From Orlajensenia flava (lineage in GTDB: Bacteria; Actinomycetota; Actinomycetes; Actinomycetales; Microbacteriaceae): 64,000 nucleotides of DNA. The position numbers and the translations under genes were made by a program. Below are positions 17,607 to 26,132 of this stretch, piece by piece. The stretch covers positions 186,001-250,000 of the forward strand of contig NZ_SSSN01000009.1 in the NCBI RefSeq assembly GCF_004801905.1, in the 5' to 3' direction. Within the stretch, counting starts at the first letter, position 1, and the number at the start of each line of letters is the position of its first letter. Under the pieces are notes generated by a model. It did no database searches, was not told the origin of the DNA, and worked only from the letters and a program-made list of their open reading frames with translations.

Positions 17607-17688
17607 CCCGCTTCCCGTTTTCTCCTCGCTCTTCCCCCCTCGCAACAGAACATCCTCATCGCCCTCAATCGAACAAGGAGTCCCTCTC

Positions 17689-18582
17689 ATGAACAGATCG
17701 TCCATCATCCGCCGCGTCGTTGCGGGCAGCATCGCCGCTGTCGCCGTGGCCGGTGCCATCGGTCTCGCCGCAGCTCCGGCGAACGCGGCAGTACCCGCGT
17801 CGGTGTCGTCGTCCGTCCAGACCGCGGGCACGAACACCGGCTGGGTCCGCGTCGGCCACCTGTCGCCCGACACCACGTCCGTCGACGTCAAGCTCTCGGC
17901 CCTCTCGGGCGGGGCGGTCATCTTCGAGCTCAAGAACGTCGCGTACGGACAGGTCTCGCCGTACAGCAACGTCGGGGCCGGCACCTATGTGGTGTCGATG
18001 GTTCCGGCGGGCTCCCCCGCCAGCACCCCGGCGATGATCTCGGCCAACGTCACCATCACGCCGGGCGAGGCTGCCACGGTCGCGGCGTACGGGCCGAACA
18101 AGAGCATCAAGACGAAGGTCTTCACTGACGACCTGACGGGTCCGGCGGCCGGGCAGTCCCGCATCCGGCTCATCCAGGCGTCCACGCGGGTCAAGAGCGT
18201 CGACGTCTCGACGACGACGGGAATCGCCATCGCGAAGGGGGCGAAGGCGGGTAGCGCCACCAGCTACGCCAGCGTCCCGGTCGGGCCGTGGGGGCTCAAT
18301 CTGGTGTCGCCGACGACGACATCGCAAGCCTCCATCAGCCTCGCGCCGGGCACGGTGAACACGCTCTTCGTGCTCGACAACGCCTCGGGCGGGCTCACAC
18401 TCATGTCGGTGCTCGACAGCTCCGGCGCCGGCGAATCGCCCGACGGACCGATCGAGACCGGTGGGGGCGGCCTGCGCGACTCCGGTTCGAGCGGGCTCGC
18501 CGCTGCACCGGCGAACGACCCGTGGAGCGCCGTCGTCACGTTCTTCACCCACCTGTTCGGCGCCCCGGCCGGCACACGCTGA
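17689..18582 (+). CDS. Secreted DUF4397 domain protein
   Basis: A 297-residue exported protein. The signal peptide is residues 1 to about 33 (RR, hydrophobic core, then APANA before AVPAS). Two related beta-rich halves follow, beginning WVRVGHLSPDTTSVDVKLS and RIRLIQASTRVKSVDVS, typical of tandem DUF4397 domains. The C-terminus ends FGAPAGTR with no LPxTG-like signal or membrane anchor. AAGGAG lies eight bases before ATG 17689. It sits between a glycosyltransferase and a class F sortase, which suggests a surface function. Confidence 0.85.
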   Translation: MNRSSIIRRVVAGSIAAVAVAGAIGLAAAPANAAVPASVSSSVQTAGTNTGWVRVGHLSPDTTSVDVKLSALSGGAVIFELKNVAYGQVSPYSNVGAGTYVVSMVPAGSPASTPAMISANVTITPGEAATVAAYGPNKSIKTKVFTDDLTGPAAGQSRIRLIQASTRVKSVDVSTTTGIAIAKGAKAGSATSYASVPVGPWGLNLVSPTTTSQASISLAPGTVNTLFVLDNASGGLTLMSVLDSSGAGESPDGPIETGGGGLRDSGSSGLAAAPANDPWSAVVTFFTHLFGAPAGTR

Positions 18583-18615
18583 CCGGCGTGGCCCACTGAT
18601 CGGCGAGCGTGCATC

Positions 18616-19350
18616 ATGACGAACTCCGCACCGCGGCATCGTGCCCCACGAACGCACGCGCGTCTGCGGCGCACGCTCGTCGTGGGCGCGGTGCTCGTGG
18701 TCGGAGTTCTCGCGGTGAGCGGGGGCGCACTCGCGTCGTCGTTCGCCGTGAACCGGTCGGCGTCAGCGCCGAGCGCCGTTCAGCACGCGTCCGGTTCGGT
18801 CGGCGCGACGCCATCGCCCTCCTCGAACGCGTCCCATGAGGGAGCGGCGGGAGGCCTGCAGGACCCGGCGATCCCCATCCCGTCCGCCGACGTGAGCGGC
18901 GTCACCGTCAGTCGCGTACAGATTCCCGCGATCGGAGTGGATGCGGCCGTCGAGCTGATCGACCGTGACGCGACCGGCGTGCTGCTCCCGCCGGGCAAAT
19001 GGGCGGATGCCGGCTGGTATCGCTCAGGCGTGCTGCCCGGCCGGGTCGGACCGGCGATCATCGCGGGACACCTGGACACGACGTTGCGCGAGGCGGTGTT
19101 CGCGCACCTCAAGCAACTGGTCGCGGGCGACCGGGTCACCGTCACCCTCTCCGATGGCAGCCAGTCCACGTTCGCGGTGGACAGTGCCATCAACGTGGAG
19201 AAGAAGACGTTCCCGACCCAGGAGGTGTACGGACCGACTCCGGATGCCCAGCTGCGACTCATCACGTGCAACGGGCCGTACGACGACGCCGCGCACTCGT
19301 ACGCCAACAACTACGTGGTGTTCGCCTCACTCGTCGCACCGGGCACCTGA
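18616..19350 (+). CDS. Class F sortase
   Basis: A 244-residue transpeptidase anchored by an N-terminal helix (about residues 20-43), with an Ala/Ser/Pro linker and a sortase domain from about 95. The catalytic His152 (IIAGHLDT) and Cys218 (LRLITCNG) are clear. In most sortases an Arg follows the Cys, but here there is no Arg downstream of Cys218; the only nearby one is Arg214. No gene with a recognisable sorting signal was seen in the window. It is 33 bases after the DUF4397 gene, so probably co-transcribed. Confidence 0.88.
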   Translation: MTNSAPRHRAPRTHARLRRTLVVGAVLVVGVLAVSGGALASSFAVNRSASAPSAVQHASGSVGATPSPSSNASHEGAAGGLQDPAIPIPSADVSGVTVSRVQIPAIGVDAAVELIDRDATGVLLPPGKWADAGWYRSGVLPGRVGPAIIAGHLDTTLREAVFAHLKQLVAGDRVTVTLSDGSQSTFAVDSAINVEKKTFPTQEVYGPTPDAQLRLITCNGPYDDAAHSYANNYVVFASLVAPGT

Positions 19351-19374
19351 CCGAACCCTCCCCGCTTTCGCGCC

Positions 19375-19516
19375 CCTGCTGGCTTTGCTGGACGACTCGA
19401 GACCTGCCGGCGGCGCTTGAGGACTCGCGCCCCTGCCGGCGGTGCTGGACGACTCGAGCCCTGCTGGCGGCGCTCGAGGACTCGTGCACCTGCCGGCGGC
19501 GCTCGAGGACCGGGGC
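19375..19516. repeat. Five-unit tandem array, 28/29-bp period
   Basis: Units beginning CCTGC(C/T)GGCGG lie at 19375, 19403, 19432, 19460 and 19489, so the period alternates 28 and 29. Each unit contains a GCTCGAGGACTCG-like tract. The array fills the tail-to-tail gap between the sortase and the HNH gene. Units are contiguous with no unique spacers, so it is not a CRISPR array. Confidence 0.85.
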
Positions 19517-19616
19517 CCGGCCCGCGGTGCTGGACATGCATTCGGCGGTCGTGGACTTCTGCGTTGGTGAGAGACACCCAAACGCTCGCATCCTTGCCCG
19601 CGAGGGCCGGCTCTTC

Positions 19617-21080
19617 CTAGACGAGGGCAGGGACCTTCACTCGGAACCGTTCGCGTCCCCCGATGCGAGGCTTCTGCAGTGGGTCGATGTGGGGTGGAGG
19701 AGTGAACCAGACCGTTCCGGCCCTGATCGCGATTCCCCAACCGTCCCGGTGGATCATGTGGTGGCAGAAGCTGCACAACATGACCCCATTGTCGAGATCC
19801 GTCGGTCCGCCATCGCGTTCCCACCACCTGATGTGGTGAGCGTGGGCGAAGCGGATGTTCTGTCCGCATGAGGCGCATCCACCGTCGCGTTCTCCGAGGG
19901 CGAGGCGTTGCTCTCTGCTGAAGAGTCGCGCTCTGCGGCCCATGTCCAAGGGGACGGACGCCTCGCCGAGGACGAGTGGCAGGAACTCGCCGTCGATGGC
20001 GAGGAGTCGGGCCGATGCAGCGCTGATGGGCTGGTCGATTCCATCGATCGTGGCCCGACCGAGCCCATCGATCAGGGCTTCGACGTCCATGCGCACGACG
20101 GTCGTGGTGGTCGCGAGTGCGGTGTCCGCTGAGGAGCAGCCGAGGTTGTGGGTGACGAGATCGGCTAAAGCATCGGCCTGCATCTGAGGGATGGTGCGGG
20201 TGTCGTCGATGGCCGATCGACCGCCGTGGGTATCCCCGCCGGACACGACGCACTCCCCGTCGGTGCTGTCCCAAGCGGCTTGGTCGCTCGTGCTCCGACC
20301 CGTCGAGCCGACTCCGCGTTGCTGTCGCAGCGCGGCTGTGACCAGAGCGTCGATCGCGGTCTTGATGCCCGCTGCCGTCAACGGATCGAGCCGCGCATTC
20401 AGGTGGATCATGCCGTCTCGATGTTCGCGGAAGGTAAGCGACCGGCTCTGCCACCGCAGCTCATCGGCGGGTTCGAGTCCATCCTGGTCGAGTCCGGCCG
20501 CGGCCTCCTTCACGGCTCGAGCGAGCAGGTCGAGCGGCAGGTTCACGGCGTGATCGACGAGGATTCCCTCCACCTCGACCGCCAACGCCGGGTCGGCCCG
20601 ATTCGCGACCCGATCGAGCATCGCCGTGATGAGGTCGGCTGCATCGACGCCGATGGTTCCGGACGACAGCGCGTCGGCGACGTGCGGATGCGCTGGGGGA
20701 AGCGACCCGCTGAACGACTCTCTCGACGCCGTCGCCACTCCGACCCTGATGAGCCGGGACGCCTCGGTGACGCTCGTGCCCGTCGACGCCGCGATGAGGC
20801 GCGCGGGATTGTGGAATCCGCACGCCTTGGCCAGTCCGTCGACGCCGAACTCCGCCCCGGAACGTTGCGACACCTCAGCCGCGGCACAGGTCAGCAGCGC
20901 CTCGGTGTCGCGACGCATCTGCGCCAGCGCATCCGTCACGGCGACGAGTCCGGAGCTGCTCATCTGCTTCATCACCGCGCCCGCGCGGCCCGGAATGAGA
21001 CCGAACGGAGGGAGAGCCCCAGCCCACGTCGCATGCAGGGTCCCGAGATGTTCCTCGAGGTTCTGCAGCGGATCTTCCAT
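19617..21080 (-). CDS. DUF222 domain HNH endonuclease-like protein
   Basis: A 487-residue protein with an N-terminal DUF222 helical region (about residues 1-330) and a C-terminal HNH domain: CASCGQN, then HAHHIRWWERDGG, N in DLDNGVMLC, and CHHMIHRDGW. The cysteine pairs would hold a structural zinc. DUF222-HNH proteins are abundant, often multicopy, in actinobacteria and of uncertain role. ATG 21080 is chosen; a TTG eight codons upstream (21104) is also in frame. Confidence 0.85.
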   Translation of the reverse strand: MEDPLQNLEEHLGTLHATWAGALPPFGLIPGRAGAVMKQMSSSGLVAVTDALAQMRRDTEALLTCAAAEVSQRSGAEFGVDGLAKACGFHNPARLIAASTGTSVTEASRLIRVGVATASRESFSGSLPPAHPHVADALSSGTIGVDAADLITAMLDRVANRADPALAVEVEGILVDHAVNLPLDLLARAVKEAAAGLDQDGLEPADELRWQSRSLTFREHRDGMIHLNARLDPLTAAGIKTAIDALVTAALRQQRGVGSTGRSTSDQAAWDSTDGECVVSGGDTHGGRSAIDDTRTIPQMQADALADLVTHNLGCSSADTALATTTTVVRMDVEALIDGLGRATIDGIDQPISAASARLLAIDGEFLPLVLGEASVPLDMGRRARLFSREQRLALGERDGGCASCGQNIRFAHAHHIRWWERDGGPTDLDNGVMLCSFCHHMIHRDGWGIAIRAGTVWFTPPPHIDPLQKPRIGGRERFRVKVPALV

Positions 21081-21201
21081 GACTCGATTGTCCCATAACG
21101 GCAAGACATTCGAAAGTGTTTTCTACTGTTGATCTGGACTTTCTTATCCACAGGCTGGGGAGAACTAGCCCGTTCTGGCGACTGGGGAGGAGACTGCACT
21201 G

Positions 21202-22095
21202 ATGCGAACAGAACCCATCCGCACCGCCGGGACCCCCGTGCTCGAGATCACGTACGAGCAAGTCGGCGACCCGGCCGGTACGCCTGTCGTACTGCTGCAC
21301 GGCTTTCCCTACGACGTTCGCTCGTACGACGATGTCGCGAGCGTGGTCGCGGATGCCGGCGCACGCGTCATCCTGCCATACCTGCGGGGCTACGGGCCTA
21401 CCCGCTTCCTCCGCGACGACACCATGCGTTCCGGCCAGCAGGGAGCCCTCGGCCAAGACCTGATCGACCTCCTCGACACGTTGGACATCGAGAGCGCGGT
21501 CGTCGGTGGCTACGACTGGGGAGGCCGAGCTGCGTGCATCGCCGCCGCGCTGTGGCCGGAGCGCATCCGAGGTCTCGTGACTGTCGGCGGCTACAACATC
21601 CAGGACATCGCGAAGGCGACTCCTCCCCAACCACGCGACTTCGAGCCCGGACAGTGGTATCAGTACTACCTCTACACGGAGCGCGGTCGCGAGGGGTTAT
21701 CTCGGTACCGTGAGGAATTCGCGCTTCGACTGTGGCAGCTGTGGTCTCCGACGTGGACGGATGCCGCACACGCCTTCACGGCGAGTGCCCCAAGTCTGCA
21801 CAACCCCGACTTCGTCGACGTGGTCGTCCACTCCTATCGGCACCGTCGTGGGCTCGCCGCGGGCGACTCCCGCTACGACGGACTGGAGGCCCAGTTGGCC
21901 GCACGGCCCTCCATCACCGTCCCGACGATCGCGCTCGACGCTCTCGCCGATGGGCTCGGTGGCCCCGACGACTCGTCCGAGGACCGTCCCCTGTTCACCG
22001 GTGGACTCGACATCCGCGCCGTCCCGGATGCCGGCCATGACCTGCCTCAAGAGGCTCCCGACGCGTTCGCGCGCGCCGTGCTCGACCTGCTCTGA
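21202..22095 (+). CDS. Alpha/beta hydrolase, epoxide-hydrolase-like
   Basis: A 297-residue cytosolic hydrolase. The oxyanion region is LLHGFPYDVRSYDD. The nucleophile elbow is GGYDWGGRAA, an Asp nucleophile like that of epoxide hydrolases and dehalogenases rather than a Ser. The C-terminal catalytic His is in PDAGHDLPQEAP. The substrate is unknown. GGGGAGGAG lies about ten bases before the ATG. Monocistronic, ended by a strong hairpin. Confidence 0.85.
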   Translation: MRTEPIRTAGTPVLEITYEQVGDPAGTPVVLLHGFPYDVRSYDDVASVVADAGARVILPYLRGYGPTRFLRDDTMRSGQQGALGQDLIDLLDTLDIESAVVGGYDWGGRAACIAAALWPERIRGLVTVGGYNIQDIAKATPPQPRDFEPGQWYQYYLYTERGREGLSRYREEFALRLWQLWSPTWTDAAHAFTASAPSLHNPDFVDVVVHSYRHRRGLAAGDSRYDGLEAQLAARPSITVPTIALDALADGLGGPDDSSEDRPLFTGGLDIRAVPDAGHDLPQEAPDAFARAVLDLL

Positions 22096-22113
22096 GGCGC
22101 TCACGATGGAAGC

Positions 22114-22137
22114 GGGGCCGCACTCGCGTGCGGCCCC
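22114..22137 (+). terminator. Hairpin terminator after the alpha/beta hydrolase
   Basis: A perfect 10-bp stem, GGGGCCGCAC / GTGCGGCCCC, with the four-base loop TCGC, 18 bases after the stop. No T run follows, as is common in actinobacteria. Confidence 0.75.
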
Positions 22138-22476
22138 ACCCCTGCGTTTCCGCCCCTACGCGGGCGCATGATGCGACGGATGCGACGGGCCGGTCGGACG
22201 ATGCGCCGCAGCACGGCAGATCGCTCCATCGACGGCGGATCCGGGTAAGCGGGGCCGCCGCGGCCAGCCTACGTTCGGGATCCATCGGACGCATGTCCCC
22301 ATGTAAGGCACGCACGCCTCGGCGTTGAGTGCTTGCAGCCTCGCAGCTCAGCATCCAAGCCGGACCAAGCCAACCCCGACGCGAGCGGTAGGGCATCGGG
22401 TCGGCCTCAGGAGCGCCTGCGCGCTGCGACACGGCTCCGCCATCCCCACCTCTTCCGTCCCCGAGACGAGCGCAGT
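22138..22476. other. Intergenic region, no gene seen
   Basis: About 340 bases between the hydrolase terminator and the phosphatase stop. It contains GATGCGACGG-type local repetition around 22168-22212, and nothing that folds convincingly as a tRNA. No frame has coding character. Confidence 0.5.
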
Positions 22477-23226
22477 CTATTCCGACGGCTGATCGGTGGC
22501 GAGAGGAAGGCTTCCGCGCCAGCTCAGGATGGCGTTGCGCTCGGCGAGGTCGAGGTCCGTCAGCGCCAGCCAGGTGCCGACGTCGAATGCCGCGAGCGAC
22601 TCTCGGAACAGGCGTTCTGGCGTCGTGCCGAGCGACGCGCAGAGCAGTTCGACCTTCGCCTCATCCTGCATCCGGTGCGCCCCGAGCGCCCCCGAACGGC
22701 CGAGTCTCATCGACTCGAGGTAGTCATCGACGATGTCCTCCTCGATGACTCCGGCCGCCGCCTGCAGCACCATCGCGATCATGCCGGTGCGGTCGCGTCC
22801 CGCCGCGCAATGGAAGAGAACGCCTCCGTCCGGCGCATCCGCGATCGCACGCAGGACAGCCGCGGTGCGCTCGGGCATCGCCGCAAGATGCGGCCCGTAA
22901 TAGAGCGCGGTGCCGGCGAGACCCGCATCCCAGTAGTCGGCCCAGAACGACGCGTTCTCCAGGCCGTCGAGGTCGATCTCGCGAATCGTGATCTCAGCGG
23001 GCCGATTGGTCGCCGCATTGCGCTCATCGGGCTGACGCAAGTCGACGACGGTGCGGATGCCGAGCTCCCGCAGGTGTCGCCATCCCTCGGGCGTCACCTG
23101 GTCCGTCGACTCCGAGCGGAACAGGACGCCGTGCGGGGTGACGGATCCATCGCGGCATCGGAGGCCGCCGAGGTCGCGCACGTTGGAGAGCCCGTCGACT
23201 GCGGCCGCCCGAGAGGGGCGGATCAT
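22477..23226 (-). CDS. Protein-tyrosine phosphatase (DSP/PtpB-like)
   Basis: A 249-residue phosphatase. The P-loop HCAAGRDRTG gives nucleophile Cys140 and Arg146. The N-terminal GLSNVRDLGG and the RSESTDQVT region are typical of the bacterial tyrosine phosphatase family that includes Mycobacterium PtpB. No signal peptide, so cytosolic. The start ATG overlaps the DUF218 stop (ATGA at 23223-23226), so it is translated as the second gene of that pair. Confidence 0.88.
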   Translation of the reverse strand: MIRPSRAAAVDGLSNVRDLGGLRCRDGSVTPHGVLFRSESTDQVTPEGWRHLRELGIRTVVDLRQPDERNAATNRPAEITIREIDLDGLENASFWADYWDAGLAGTALYYGPHLAAMPERTAAVLRAIADAPDGGVLFHCAAGRDRTGMIAMVLQAAAGVIEEDIVDDYLESMRLGRSGALGAHRMQDEAKVELLCASLGTTPERLFRESLAAFDVGTWLALTDLDLAERNAILSWRGSLPLATDQPSE

Positions 23227-23933
23227 CCGCTCACCGCCACAGACCGCGGCGCGGTTCGCCCACTCTGTTCGGCGACCCGACGCGACGTGGCGCCGAACTC
23301 TCGCTCGAGCGCGGCGGCGCGAACCCGCACGGCAACGAGTTCGTGCACGGCCAGCAGCGGCTTCGCCCAGAAGTACTCGCCGAACCGGTAGTCGGCCGCG
23401 CGCCGCAGCCTGGCCGCCAGTTGCGGCGACTGCGTGGCGAGGTAGGCGCGCAATCTCCGGGCGTGGAACGAGTTGGATGCGATCTTGACGACGGAGGCAT
23501 CGGCGAGGAGCGGAAGGCTGAACGCGATGTTCTCCCACGAGGTTCTGGAGTGCTGCTCGAGCATGATGCGCTCCGGCGCGACACCGAATCGCGCGACGGC
23601 GTGGTCGGCCATCACGGATGCCTCCGACCGCGAGCCCCGCACCGGTCCCCCGGTGAACACGAACCGGCCTGCCTCATCCGTGGAGCGCACGGCGATGCGC
23701 ACCCGCCAGCGCTGGATCGCATTGGCGCGTCCGCCGCGGCTCGAACGGAACCCCGGCACGACCACCACCTCGCCGGGCTCGACGACCCGGGCGTCGAGGC
23801 GATCGGCGGGCAGGCCCGACCGGGAGGCACGCCGGGTCGTCCACTCACCCCAGGCGACGAAGCCGAGGCCAGCAGCGAGAGCCGCCAGGACGACCCGCAT
23901 CGGGGTAGCGGATGTCGGCGCTCGACGAGGCAT
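23223..23933 (-). CDS. DUF218 (YdcF/SanA-like) membrane-anchored protein
   Basis: A 236-residue protein with an N-terminal membrane helix (about residues 12-28), then the DUF218 core: VVVVPGFRSS, FVFTGGPVRGSRSEA, MLEQHSRTSWENIAFSLPL and VKIASNSFHARR. DUF218 proteins such as ElyC and SanA act in envelope biogenesis; the exact reaction is not known. First gene of a pair with the phosphatase. Confidence 0.82.
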   Translation of the reverse strand: MPRRAPTSATPMRVVLAALAAGLGFVAWGEWTTRRASRSGLPADRLDARVVEPGEVVVVPGFRSSRGGRANAIQRWRVRIAVRSTDEAGRFVFTGGPVRGSRSEASVMADHAVARFGVAPERIMLEQHSRTSWENIAFSLPLLADASVVKIASNSFHARRLRAYLATQSPQLAARLRRAADYRFGEYFWAKPLLAVHELVAVRVRAAALEREFGATSRRVAEQSGRTAPRSVAVSG

Positions 23934-23955
23934 GAGTCCATTCGACCATGCACGG

Positions 23956-24119
23956 GTCTCGATACGCCTGCTCGCTCCGCGCGCCGCCTACTCGACCAGC
24001 GGTGGCTTGCACACCCGGTGATGCTCGTACTCGACCAACGGTGGGCTGCGCATTCGGCCGCACCGCCCACTCGCGGGCTGTTCGACTAGCGGACAGCTCG
24101 CGGGCTACTCGACCAGCGG
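23956..24119. repeat. TCGATACG/CTACTCGACCAGCGG-type repeat cluster
   Basis: GTCTCGATACGCCTGCTCGC begins at 23956. CTACTCGACCAGCGG or close variants lie at 23988, 24027, 24080 (degenerate) and 24105. A related element lies at 31637-31762. It sits directly upstream of the hemA promoter. I recall similar sequences as frequent intergenic repeats in Microbacteriaceae genomes; that was not checked. Confidence 0.8.
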
Positions 24120-24162
24120 GAGGCCTAAGACCAGCGCCGACGATGGCCGTGCGCGGTGCGGA

Positions 24163-24168
24163 TAGAAT
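24163..24168 (+). promoter_or_regulatory. Predicted -10 box TAGAAT for hemA, leaderless
   Basis: TAGAAT, six bases (CGACCG), then the hemA GTG at 24175. There is no Shine-Dalgarno sequence. A matching -35 is weak. Confidence 0.6.
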
Positions 24169-24174
24169 CGACCG

Positions 24175-25476
24175 GTGCTCATCTGCATCTCCGCGAGTCA
24201 CAAGAACTCGAGCTTCGAACTCCTCGAACGACTGAGTGTGGACGCCGAAACGCTGGGCCGCAGCATCGTGGATGGTCACGGGACTCTGAGCGGCGCCGTC
24301 GTCGTCGCCACCTGCAACCGCTTCGAGGCCTATCTCGACCTCGACGAGCCCTACGGGACGTCCCCTCTCCCCGCCGTGTTCTCGACGATCGCCGCCGTCA
24401 GCGACGTCTCGGGCGTGCCCGCGGATGACCTGCGCGCCACCCTCGAGCTCGCACACGGCAACGGCGTCGCCGAGCACCTGTTCTCCGTATCCGCCGGTCT
24501 GGAATCGGTCGTGGTCGGCGAAGGCGAGATCGCGGGACAGGTGCGGCGGGCACTCGAGAACGCGCGCGCCGCCGGAACCACCAGTCCTGAGCTGGAGCGC
24601 CTGTTCCAACGGGCGTCGCAGACCTCGCGCAGCATCAAGAACCGCACCGGCATCGGCTCGGCCGGGCGCTCCCTGGTGCGTCTGGCCCTCGACCTCGCCG
24701 AGAGTCGGGTGCGCGACTGGGCGGATGCTGAGGTGCTGCTCATCGGCACCGGCCGCTACGCCGGCGCCTCCTTAGCCGCTCTCCGCGAGCGCGGAGCCGA
24801 GAACGTGCGCGTGTATTCGCCGTCGGGGCGCGGAGCCCGGTTCGCCATCAACCACGGGATCCCCACGGTCACGGCCGCCGAATTCGCAGCGGCAGCGGCA
24901 TCCGCCGACGTCGTCGTCGCGTGTGCGGCGACCGAGGCCCACGTGCTCTCCGCCGCCGACCTGACCATCGGGCGTGCGGGCCGGGCGCCGAAGAGCCAAC
25001 TCGCGATCGACCTCGGCCTGCCGCGCAACATCGACCCCGACGTGTCCGCCGTCGAGGGCGTCGAGCTGCTCGACCTCGAGACCATCCGACTGCACGCCCC
25101 GCTCGACGCCTTCGACGAGGCTTCGACCGAAGCGCACGCGATGGTGGCCAAGGCGACCCGCAAGTTCGGTGCGGTGGCCGAGGAGATCAACGTGACCCCC
25201 GCCGTCGTTGCGCTGCGCGGCCACGTCATCGGCATCCTCGACGCCGAGATCGAGCGGGCACGTGCTCGCGGCGATGACTCGGAGGCGACGGAGAAGGCGC
25301 TGCGCCACCTCGTGGGTGTCCTGCTCCACACCCCGATGAAGCGTTCTCGCGAGTACGCGCACTCGGGCGACGCGCAGGCGTGGCTCGACGGGCTGGAGGC
25401 GCTGTTCGGCATCGTGCCCGAGGCCGAATCGGATGTCGAAGCCCGACACGTACCCGACGAGCGCCCCGCGGTCTGA
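24175..25476 (+). CDS. hemA: Glutamyl-tRNA reductase
   Basis: A 433-residue NADPH enzyme making glutamate-1-semialdehyde from glutamyl-tRNA, the committed step of the C5 heme route. The N-terminus MLICISASHKNSSFELLERL, catalytic Cys47 (ATCNRFEAY), the VSAGLESVVVGEGEIAGQV motif and the Rossmann turn LLIGTGRYA are all visible. It is separated from the rest of the heme genes by about 10 kb and faces away from hemE. Its TGA overlaps the next ATG (TGATG). Confidence 0.96.
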   Translation: MLICISASHKNSSFELLERLSVDAETLGRSIVDGHGTLSGAVVVATCNRFEAYLDLDEPYGTSPLPAVFSTIAAVSDVSGVPADDLRATLELAHGNGVAEHLFSVSAGLESVVVGEGEIAGQVRRALENARAAGTTSPELERLFQRASQTSRSIKNRTGIGSAGRSLVRLALDLAESRVRDWADAEVLLIGTGRYAGASLAALRERGAENVRVYSPSGRGARFAINHGIPTVTAAEFAAAAASADVVVACAATEAHVLSAADLTIGRAGRAPKSQLAIDLGLPRNIDPDVSAVEGVELLDLETIRLHAPLDAFDEASTEAHAMVAKATRKFGAVAEEINVTPAVVALRGHVIGILDAEIERARARGDDSEATEKALRHLVGVLLHTPMKRSREYAHSGDAQAWLDGLEALFGIVPEAESDVEARHVPDERPAV

Positions 25477-26132
25477 TGGGCGAGACCAGCGAGGGTGCAG
25501 CCGCCGCGCTCGGATCCGACGCGCCACCCGCCCTCCGCATCCCGTTCTCGGCGTCGACGCTCGAGCGCGAACCGATCCTGACCGAGCGGATGCGGATGCG
25601 CCCGCTCGTGGTCGAGGACGCCCGCGATGTGTGGGAGTACGCCCAGCTGCCCGACGTCATCCGCTACATCCCGTGGCCGCAGCGCTCGGAGGATGAGGCG
25701 CGCGACCACAATGCCCGACGATCGGGCATGAGGCTGATGGAGAAGAACGAGGACGGCATCATCCTCGCCTGCGAATTGATCGGCGAGTCGTCCATCGGCA
25801 GACCGGGCGACCGGGTGATCGGCGACGTGATGCTGCGCATCGATGACCTCGAGAGCGCCGACATCGAGATCGGCTGGGTGTTCCACCCCGACTTCCAAGG
25901 CCGCGGGCTCGCCAGCGAGGCGGCATCCGCAGCCATCGACGTCGCCTTCGACCGTCTCGGAGCGCACCGGGTGCACGCCATGCTCGATGCACGCAACGAC
26001 GCGAGCGCCGCGCTCTGCCGACGACTCGGAATGCGCCACGAGGCGACCTTCCTCGAAGACGAGTTCTTCAAGGGCGAATGGACGGACTCCGCCGTCTTCG
26101 CCGTGCTGCACCGCGAGTGGATCGCGCGGTGA
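25476..26132 (+). CDS. GNAT family N-acetyltransferase (RimJ/RimL type)
   Basis: A 218-residue acetyl-CoA-dependent transferase. The core begins LTERMRMRPLVVEDARDVWEY; the acetyl-CoA loop is HPDFQGRGLASEAASAAIDVAF, followed by HRVHAMLDARNDASAALCRRLGMRHE. The substrate may be a protein N-terminus or an antibiotic and is not determined. ATG 25476 overlaps the hemA stop by one base, and its stop overlaps the esterase start (GTGA), so the three genes are one transcript. Confidence 0.85.
   Translation: MGETSEGAAAALGSDAPPALRIPFSASTLEREPILTERMRMRPLVVEDARDVWEYAQLPDVIRYIPWPQRSEDEARDHNARRSGMRLMEKNEDGIILACELIGESSIGRPGDRVIGDVMLRIDDLESADIEIGWVFHPDFQGRGLASEAASAAIDVAFDRLGAHRVHAMLDARNDASAALCRRLGMRHEATFLEDEFFKGEWTDSAVFAVLHREWIAR

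Noticed and set aside
19375-19516. CRISPR-like array with 28-29 bp units
   Set aside because: Units are contiguous with no unique spacers, and no cas gene is present.
22138-22476. tRNA or small RNA gene in the 340-base gap
   Set aside because: No T-loop or cloverleaf could be placed on either strand.
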